DNA from: Microbacteriaceae bacterium
GTDB lineage: Bacteria; Actinomycetota; Actinomycetes; Actinomycetales; Microbacteriaceae
Assembly: GCA_947452675.1 (NCBI GenBank)
Contig: CANGDL010000016.1
Location: 1-33,439 of the forward strand
Direction of reading: 5' to 3'
Length of the DNA stretch: 33,439 bases
Both the position numbers and the translations under genes were made by a program. Within the stretch, counting starts at the first letter, position 1, and each line of letters starts with the position of its first letter. Positions 22,268 through 30,500 of the stretch are shown here, piece after piece. Below the pieces are notes generated by a model. It worked only from the letters and a program-made list of their open reading frames with translations, had not been told where the DNA came from and made no database searches.

Positions 22268-22973
22268 TTCGAGCGGCTTCGCCGCTGAGGAAAAGTCTTC
22301 CGGCCCAACCGAAACAGCAGAACAAACCACCTGGGGCGTTGGGCCGTGGCAAGGAGAATGGCCGGTCGACGCGGGCACACCCGAAGAGCCAAATCCCGAT
22401 TCACTGCTCGACCCGGAGCTCCTGGCCGGCGGTGACACTCGAAACGTTTTGGACCAATATCGCTACTGGAAGATGGAGGCGATTATTGCCTCGCTTGACC
22501 AGCGACGTCACAAATATCACGTGGCAATCGAGAACTGGCAGCACGACCTAAATATCGGTTCGATCGTTCGAACAGCAAACGCATTCCTGGCGGCTGAAGT
22601 GCACATAATTGGAAACCGCCGATGGAACCGCCGTGGCGCAATGGTCACCGACCGCTATCAACACGTCACTCACCACCCAAACGTCGAAGACTTTGTCGAG
22701 TGGTGCAAAACCGGTGGCGAGGGTGGTCAGCCATTGCCAATCATTGCTATCGATAACGTTCCGGGTTGCAAAAAGATCGAAGAATACCCACTGCCCGAAA
22801 ACTGTGTGCTCTTGTTTGGCCAGGAGGGTCCTGGTTTGAGCGAGGCGGCGATCGAGTCATCCGAGGTGGTTTTAGAAATCACCCAGTTCGGGTCGACCCG
22901 ATCAATTAACGCTTCGGCGGCTGCAGCTATCACCATGCACACGTGGATTGTCCAGTGGGTTTTTAACAAATAG
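22254..22973 (+). CDS. TrmH/SpoU-family RNA 2'-O-methyltransferase
   Basis: A 239-residue SPOUT-class methyltransferase. The first 75 residues are polar and acidic and look disordered; the catalytic domain then shows motif 1 NIGSIVRTANAF (about 101-112, with the catalytic Arg), motif 2 LLFGQEGPGLS (about 183-193) and motif 3 STRSINASAAAAI (about 210-222), which form the trefoil knot that binds AdoMet. It probably methylates a ribose in tRNA or rRNA; the exact site is unknown. I start at 22254, which has GAAAGAGGG upstream and a 14-base overlap with nhaA; a longer frame from 22203 would lie deeper in nhaA. The N-terminal residues SSGFAAEE are encoded by a palindrome at 22272-22286. Confidence 0.9.
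   Translation: MSEINSSGFAAEEKSSGPTETAEQTTWGVGPWQGEWPVDAGTPEEPNPDSLLDPELLAGGDTRNVLDQYRYWKMEAIIASLDQRRHKYHVAIENWQHDLNIGSIVRTANAFLAAEVHIIGNRRWNRRGAMVTDRYQHVTHHPNVEDFVEWCKTGGEGGQPLPIIAIDNVPGCKKIEEYPLPENCVLLFGQEGPGLSEAAIESSEVVLEITQFGSTRSINASAAAAITMHTWIVQWVFNK
22272..22286. repeat. Short palindrome AGCGGC-TTC-GCCGCT (copy 3, covarying)
   Basis: Same size, loop and flanks (AATTCGAGCG before, CGCTGAG after) as the copy at 5395-5409, but one stem pair is swapped from C-G to G-C. It lies 4 bases after the nhaA stop and inside the trmH reading frame. Confidence 0.62.
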
Positions 22974-22990
22974 CACGAAGCGTCAAACAC

Positions 22991-23015
22991 CGAGTCGGTA
23001 AAAACTACCGCCTCG
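22991..23015 (+). terminator. Imperfect hairpin downstream of trmH
   Basis: CGAG-t-CGGTA-AAAAC-TACCG-c-CTCG gives nine pairs with one internal mismatch. There is no T-run after it, so it may be a weak terminator of the HAD-nhaA-trmH unit or a regulatory site just upstream of the purA promoter. Confidence 0.4.
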
Positions 23016-23029
23016 CTCGGCTCTCGCAC

Positions 23030-23035
23030 TAAACT
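23030..23035 (+). promoter_or_regulatory. Candidate -10 box (TAAACT) for purA
   Basis: The same TAAACT hexamer as at dcd and pyrE, but here 53 bp before the purA ATG, predicting a leader of about 45 nt. No riboswitch-like fold is recognised in so short a leader. Confidence 0.45.
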
Positions 23036-23088
23036 TAGGTGTACGCCATTCGCGTGCAATCCAAAGCTTTGAAACACGGGGTAAAAGT

Positions 23089-24381
23089 ATGCCTGCATTA
23101 GTGATTATTGGTGCGCAGTGGGGCGACGAAGGTAAGGGCAAGGCAACTGACCTTATCGCCGAGCACATCGACTATGTCGTCAAGTTCAATGGCGGCAACA
23201 ACGCGGGCCACACCGTTGTCATCGGCGACGAAAAGTATGCCCTCCACCTTTTGCCTTCAGGCATCCTGACCCCTGGCGTAACCCCGGTAATCTCAAACGG
23301 CGTGGTTATCGACCTTGGCGTTCTGTTCCACGAAATCGAAGCCCTTGAGGCTCGCGGCATCGACACATCCAAGCTGCGCATTTCGGCTAACGCCCACGTA
23401 ATCACCCCTTATAACGTCATCGTTGACAAGGTTTCAGAGCGCTTCCTAGGCAAGCGTGCCATCGGAACCACAGGTCGTGGCATCGGCCCAACCTATGCAG
23501 ACAAGATCAACCGCGTCGGCATTCGCATCCAGGATTTGTTCGACGAAAGCATTCTTCGCCAGAAGGTCGAGGCCGCACTGGTTGGCAAGAACAACCTGCT
23601 GACCAAGGTTTACAACCGCGCCGCAATCAAGGTCGACGAGACGGTGGCCGAACTTCTGAGCTATGCAGAGCGAGTTCGCCCAATGGTTGCCGACACAGCA
23701 CTTGAGCTTTACAACGCAATCAAGGATGACAAGACCGTGCTCTTCGAGGGCGGCCAGGCAACCATGCTCGATGTCGACCACGGAACCTACCCGTTCGTTA
23801 CCTCATCAAACTCAACCGCCGGTGGCGCATCAACCGGCTCTGGCATCGGCCCTGGCGAGTTCCAGACCGTGATCGGAATCGTCAAGGCATACACCACTCG
23901 CGTTGGCGCCGGCCCATTCCCAACCGAGCTATTCGACGAGAACGGCGAATTCCTTCGCGCAACCGGTCACGAGTTCGGCACCACCACCGGTCGCCCACGT
24001 CGCTGTGGCTGGTATGACGCCCCGATCGCTCGCTACTCGGCGCGCATCAACGGTGTAACCGACTTCGTGTTGACCAAACTAGACGTGCTAACCGGCCTCA
24101 ATGCGATCCCGGTTTGCGTCGCCTACGAGGTTGAGGGCAAGCGCTTCGATGAGATGCCGGTCTCACAGAGTGACTTCCACCACGCAAAGCCAATCTATGA
24201 AAACTTCCCTGGTTGGTCCGAAGATATTTCAACCTGCCGCACATTCGAGGCGCTTCCAAAGAACGCTCAGGATTACATCGTGGCTCTCGAGAAGATCAGC
24301 GGTGCCCGCATCTCTGCCATCGGTGTTGGCCCGGCCCGTGACGCAATCATCGTGCGCCACGACATGCTCGCTCGCGCTTAA
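23089..24381 (+). CDS. purA: Adenylosuccinate synthetase
   Basis: A 430-residue enzyme, full length for the family, that joins IMP and aspartate using GTP in AMP synthesis. The N-terminal [11 protein letters not shown] (8-18) carries the catalytic Asp13, and His41 is in [10 protein letters not shown]. Further family motifs are [10 protein letters not shown] (IMP binding), [34 protein letters not shown]-like [11 protein letters not shown], the loop [12 protein letters not shown] that binds aspartate, and the final IGVGPAR. The ATG has only a weak GGGGTAAAAG ribosome site about 5 bases upstream. The promoter is probably the TAAACT at 23030. The stop codon lies within an AT-rich hairpin at 24376-24403. 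Confidence 0.98.
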   Translation: MPALVIIGAQWGDEGKGKATDLIAEHIDYVVKFNGGNNAGHTVVIGDEKYALHLLPSGILTPGVTPVISNGVVIDLGVLFHEIEALEARGIDTSKLRISANAHVITPYNVIVDKVSERFLGKRAIGTTGRGIGPTYADKINRVGIRIQDLFDESILRQKVEAALVGKNNLLTKVYNRAAIKVDETVAELLSYAERVRPMVADTALELYNAIKDDKTVLFEGGQATMLDVDHGTYPFVTSSNSTAGGASTGSGIGPGEFQTVIGIVKAYTTRVGAGPFPTELFDENGEFLRATGHEFGTTTGRPRRCGWYDAPIARYSARINGVTDFVLTKLDVLTGLNAIPVCVAYEVEGKRFDEMPVSQSDFHHAKPIYENFPGWSEDISTCRTFEALPKNAQDYIVALEKISGARISAIGVGPARDAIIVRHDMLARA

Positions 24382-24403
24382 AAATAGGCAATATTTTTTA
24401 AGC
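24376..24403 (+). terminator. AT-rich hairpin with T-run at the purA stop
   Basis: GCTTAAAAAT-N7-ATTTTTTAAGC, pairing over ten bases with one bulged T. The left arm contains the purA TAA stop and the right arm provides a run of six T, so it resembles an intrinsic terminator, although the stem is AT-rich and weak. Confidence 0.5.
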
Positions 24404-24586
24404 CGCAGCACGTCTATTTTCAGAATCAAGGGATATCCCCAGAGATGCTCGGCTCTATGCGAGTTTTCCTGTGAATTCTTAGCTTTCTAGACAATTTTTC
24501 TGTTCGTTTTATCGAATATTTCCTACAGTTGTATATGAGGTATCAACCTGGGGTTGACTACCAACCGCTATGAACATTGGAAACAC
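24404..24586 (+). other. AT-rich upstream region of the giant surface-protein gene
   Basis: This 183-bp spacer has no reading frame of note. It holds a perfect 10-bp palindrome GGGATATCCC (24430-24439), a possible -10 TACAGT (24524-24529) without a convincing -35, and a small hairpin GGTTG-ACTAC-CAACC (24552-24566) between that box and the ATG. Its T-rich character contrasts with the rest of the window and suggests a regulated promoter, but I cannot fix the start site. Confidence 0.4.
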
Positions 24587-27500
24587 ATGATTCGCAACAA
24601 GGCATCTCTAAAATTCTTGGCCGCGCTTGTCGCCGCCCTTGCTTTGGTTTTCGCCGGGCTCACCCCGGCTAACGCAACTCACCTTCGTGGTGCAGTTGGT
24701 ACTTTGACCTACAGCGCGAGTGCCAAGACCGTCACCCTCACCTCAACCATGGTTGAGCGCAAGGATGCCTGCACCACTTATTCGAGCAGCAACTCTCTCT
24801 GCACATACTTCGCATTCCCGACCATCAGCCAGGTGTCTCGCACGACAGGTGCAGTCACGGCCACAGTCAAGACCTGCACCGGTCAGTCGACCACGGCGAG
24901 TTCGAGCGTGTATGACAACACCTCACAGCCGCTCTACAACATCTTCACAACCACCTATGTAATCGACGTTTCGTGCCCGTCTTTCAACACCGACTTTGAC
25001 TACACCTTCAGCCAACTGGGCAACAACCGCATCGGTGGAATCAAGAACTCCTCCAACCAGACGATCCAGTTCGAAGGCAAGATTCGAATCAACGGAACCA
25101 CCGATGCCAAGTCGCCGGTTTATAACTCTGGCTACATGACCAACGTTCCCTACAACACCAGCACCTCGGCCGTTTATAGCACCAACCTAAACGCCCTCGA
25201 AGGACTCCAGGGCAAGTCGGTAACTTACTCACTGATCACCGATCAATCTTCTGCTTTGGGCGGTTACGGTGGTTCGAGAATTCCTTGTTCCGACTTCAAC
25301 CTTTCAACGGGTGAATTTAAAATCTCTGCCGGTCTCTGCACCGGTTCAGAAAACTACATAACTGCGTTCAGCGGCGGCACCCCGACCACCCCTATTTATT
25401 ACGTTCTCAAGACTCGCGCCACCGATGCCCTCGGTCAGTACACCACCCGAGACGTGCTTCTCGCTTTTGCGTCGCAGTCAGATAACGCTCCGGCCATCAC
25501 CCGCGTGACTTCAAACGCCACTGTCACCGTAACCCCCGGCACTCCCCAGACCATCACCTACACCGCGACCGACGCCGACGCCGGCCAGGTGCTCACCTGG
25601 TCAACCAACACCTTGCCTTCCTGGGCAACCTTCACCACCACTTCGACAGTGGTGAACACCGGTGTCACTCCTAACGGTGTCAAGGCGACACTGACTCTGA
25701 CTTTGAACCCACTTAGCGGAACCAACACGGCGGTCACCATCCTGGTTTCGGTTCAGGACAACGCGGCCTTCCCGCTTAGCGCAACCAACACACTCGGCGT
25801 CAACGTTGGTTCTGGTTTGCTACCACCAGGCGCACCAGCGATCACAGCAGTTAACTCGACCGGTGGAATCACGTTCACGGCACCAACCTCTGGTGGCGCC
25901 GTTTCTAGCTATTCGGCCACCGCAACCAACTTGGCCACCGGTGTGGTTTCAAACGGAACCTGCACCAGCAGCTCGCCGTTCACTTGCACATTTAGCCCGA
26001 CTCTGAACAACACCAATTACTCTTTCGTGGTCACCGCCACCAACGCATCGGGCACGGCTGCTTCTGCACCTTGGTCTCCTTCGGCGCCGATTCTTTCACT
26101 GTCACCAACCTCACGCTCGGTGACAGTTGGCACGGCCGTTACCTCACCGGCGTACACCATCACCGCAACTGGCGCACCGGTAGCCAGTTACTCGGCATCT
26201 TGGTCGGCGTCAACGCCAGCTGGAATCACTTTCAACTCGACAACCGGCGTGATCTCGGGCACCCCGACCACGCCAGGCACCTACACGCTCACCCTCACCG
26301 GAACCTCGGCCTCGGGTGCAACCGGAACCGCAACCTTCACACTGACGGTTACTTCCGGTGCTCAGACGGTAACCTGGTTGCCCTTCGGCGCACAGCCGAT
26401 GACCTCGTTGTCGACCGGCACCACCACCGGAGCCAACGGTCTTTCAAATAATGAGCAGTTGGTTCCGCTTCGCGCCTACAGCAATGTTCCGGGTGCGACG
26501 ATCAACTTCACCGCCGACTCTAACAACGCCAGCTATTGCAAGCTGAACGTGCTCAACGGCATTTCATACGTGAACTACACATATCGCAGCGGAAAAACCT
26601 CAACTTCGAGCTGTAACTACATCGCTAGCGCTTCGGCAATCGGTGCATACGCAGCTTCAAGCGGAGTCAGCCAGACCCTGACCATCAACCGAAATGACAG
26701 CAACTACAGCAGCAGCGCCGATACCAGCCAGAAGGCATGGACCATTATTAGTGCCCAGGGCTCGCTACCTTCCGGTGGAGCTCCACAAATCGCAACCTTC
26801 ACGTCGCCTGATTTTGCCACTGGAACCACCACGCTGTCATACCAGGTTGGCACAGTGCTCAACAGCCCGTTGCGCTACACATTGACTGCCAACACCTATG
26901 CACCGACCTACTGCACCCTGTCACCAGCACTCCCAACCGGCATGGGTGTCACCTTTGACACCCACCTATGCCAGCTCGTTGGAACCGTTTCGGGTGTGGC
27001 CGCGCCGGCAACCTATACCATCACCTATAAGAACCCATCTGGTTCGGTCACCTATCCAAGCCGAACCTTTAACTTCGGCACCACCATGAACAGCCAGACC
27101 ATTACCTTCGCGCAACCTGCTGCGATGATCGCTGGCACCACTCAGAGCCCAAGCACTCAAACAATCACTGCACGTTCGACCAGTGGCCTGGCAGTTGCCT
27201 TGACCACAAGCTCTGCCGCCTGTTCGATCTCGAACACGGCAACAAATGCCGGCGTTACCACCGCAACGGTGACCGCGCTTTCGGCTGGCGCTTGCGTGAT
27301 AAGCGCTAACCAGTCGGGAAACTCGAGTTACTCTGCCGCAAGCCAGGTGCAACAGACCTTCCAGGTCTCGGCAGCACTTTTGCCGCCAACAATCGCCCTG
27401 GCAATTGCTGGCACAGCTGACGCTCAGAAGATGGTCTTCGAATTTTCTGGATCAATCTTCCCGCTGGTTTCAACCGGTGGAACAGTCGCCTCATGGCAGT

Positions 27501-30500
27501 TCCTAAACGCTGCCGGCACAGCCAACGCCACCATCCCGGCCGGTCTGGCATTTGACCCAACCACTGGAATCTTGAGCGGTGCTGCCGAAAATGCGCAGGC
27601 GCGAACTCACTATGTGATCAAGGCAATCAACACCTCGGGAAACGCGACTCTTGATGTCTACCTAACCATCACCAAGATGGACCAGGTCATCACCTTCCCA
27701 GCACTGACCGGTATGGTCTATGCCGACTCAACCGGCGCGGGCCAGGGTCTTGGCGCAACCGCCGACTCGGGTATGCCAATCACTTACACAATCGACGCCT
27801 CTAGCACCGCGGCCTGTGAAATCATCGCTGGCGGCAAGGTTCGTCCAAAGACTTCGGGCTTGACCAGCCCTAATACCTACACCTGCAAGGTTTGGGCGAC
27901 ACAGGCCGGCGACACCATGATGTACAACGCGGCTACCTCGGTGTTCCAGAGCTTCACCATCGTTCCTGGCTTGCTACCACCAGCCATCACCTTGACTCAC
28001 AGCACCGGATACATGGTGGTCGGAACCCCGTTCACCCTTCCGTTTGAAGTTGTCAACACCGGTGGCGCCGTTCCAGTTGCAGGTGTAACCGTTGGAACCG
28101 GAAACCAGTTCACCGTGACCGGTTCGCCATCGGTTCCTGCCGGTTTGGTGTTCAGCAACTACTACGGAACCTACATTTCGGGCAGCCCAACCACCATGGG
28201 CACCTACACCTTGACCATTACGGCAACCAACAGCGTCGGTTCATCAAGCGCCCAGTTCATCCTGACTGTCGGCAAGCAGTTGCAGACCGTGACAGTTAAC
28301 ACCGGCGCCAACCTAACCGTTGGTTCGGCAGATGCGGCCTTGGCCTCGACTTCAACCAGTGGTTTGACCACCTATACCTACACGATTGACGCATCTAGCG
28401 ACCCTGGTGTGTGTTCGATCGTCGGTGGCGCATTGCACGCCATCAAGTATGGAAAGTGTGTGGTTCGCTCAGACCAGGCCGGAAACTCGACTTTCGAGCC
28501 TGCCTTCGGCCTAGCTACTGTTCAGATCCACCAGGCGCCGACCCTACAGGTTTCAGGCGTTACAGGCGCTGCTTCAAACTCAATCACCTTGACAGTCTTG
28601 AATGGTCAGCGCGTCACGGCTGGTCTCTATAACCTCATCACCGGAGGTGACCCGGCAACCAGCTTCTACTTGAAGACAAGCACCGGTGGAACCCTAGACC
28701 TGCCTAACAGCACGATGGCAACCACCGATGGTCTAGACACCTTCGACCCACTAACCGGTTACCTAACCGGAACCGCGCTGGTAAACACCGGTTCAGATGT
28801 CGTCCGTATCTATGCAACCAACGGTTATGGCGCCGACGCGTACGTCACCGTTACCTTCAACTATGCGGGTGCTTCACAGCCAAGCCTCACCATCCCGAGT
28901 TCAAGCTCATCGGTGGTTGCCTATGTCTATAACGGCTTGGGTGCAACACCATACGTGCTGGTCAACACCGGCTCGGATGTTCGCGCCTGTGACCCGAACA
29001 CTTCTACCTATTCATACGTGAGCTTCACCGGCACCTTGCCTGCGGGTGTGACCTTCAACGCGTGTACAGGAATGATCGAGGGCACCCCAACCGCACTTCA
29101 GTCATCGACGACCTACACCTTCAAGGGAATCAACGCCACCGGTTCAAACGGAACCGCGGCCAGCTTCACGCTGACCGTGTTGCCTTGTGTGCCAACCATT
29201 GCGTGGGATCAGCCAAGCTCGATTGCCTATGGAACCACGCTGTCAGGCTCATTGACCCCGTCGGCAAGTTGTGGAACCCAGAGCAGCGTTGCCGGAACCT
29301 ATTCCTACACGTCGAACAACGGTAGCGGAGCCACAGCAGCTACATCCTCGACCGTTTTGACTCCGGGAACCTACAGCCTTGTCACAACCTTCACTCCGAA
29401 CAGCGGCAACTTCGCATCGGGCAGCACCGCAACGGTTCAGCTAACCGTTGACAAGTGCACCCCGGTTATCAACTGGAGCGCACTCGCCGACATAACTTAT
29501 GGTGACTTGCTTTCAAGCGCCCAGTTCGGCGCCACGGCGTCGTGTAACGGCACCAACGTTGCGGGCACCTTCACCTACAAAGCCTATGGACAGACCCTAA
29601 ACGTCGGAGACATCCTTGCCGCTGGTCAGCAACTGCTATTGAACGTGACCTTCGTGCCGAACCTCCCAACCCTTTATAACAACGCCAGTGGAATCAACCA
29701 TTTGAACGTTTTGAAGAAGGCGGCTGTCATTCGCCCGGTTGCCGGCAGCAAGGAGTGGAGCGGTTCGTCATCGACCGACCCAGCGCTTACTTTCGCGGCT
29801 GTTTCTGGTCTCTTGGTTAACCAGGATGAGTTGCTCAAGATCAGCGCAACCGTTTCACGCGCTGCGGGTGAAACCGTTGGAAACTACCTAATGTCGCTGA
29901 GCGGCATCTCGTCTGATTACTATGACGTGACTGTTGACCCAACCGCGGTTAACTTCACTATTAGCTCGCGCACCCCGGTAATCACCGTGACCACGAGTCA
30001 CACCGAGCCAGTAGGCGCAACCACGATCACTACCGCGACGTCAAGCCTGTCTGGCGGCACTTGGTCGATTGTCGCTGGTGGCAACGGAAACTTGTTCACA
30101 ATAAACAGCTCGGGCGTACTCGCATTCGCATCACCTGCTGCCGCCGGAAGTTACACAGTCACCATCAAAACCACAGATGGTTCCGGTGGTTTCGCGACCG
30201 CAACAATCACGGTTTTGGTTCAGGCTGCCACAGGAACCACTCCGGTCTTGTCACTAGACTCGAGTGAGTTCATGTTGACCGTTGGTACACCGATCGATTC
30301 CTCGACCACCTATCTGATTTCGGACCTTGGTTCTGTAGTTGACGCTGGCGGCTACGCGCTGGCTTCGGGCAGCATGCCAAACGGATTGTCATTCAGCACG
30401 ACCACCGGCCAGGTTTCGGGAACCCCTACTGTGGCTCAGGGTCAGACCACCTACACCTTCACCGGAAAGACCGGTTCGAATGTGTCGTCACCGGTCACCT

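Noticed and set aside
23036-23088. A purine riboswitch in the purA leader
   Set aside because: The leader is too short and shows no conserved purine-aptamer bases or three-way junction.
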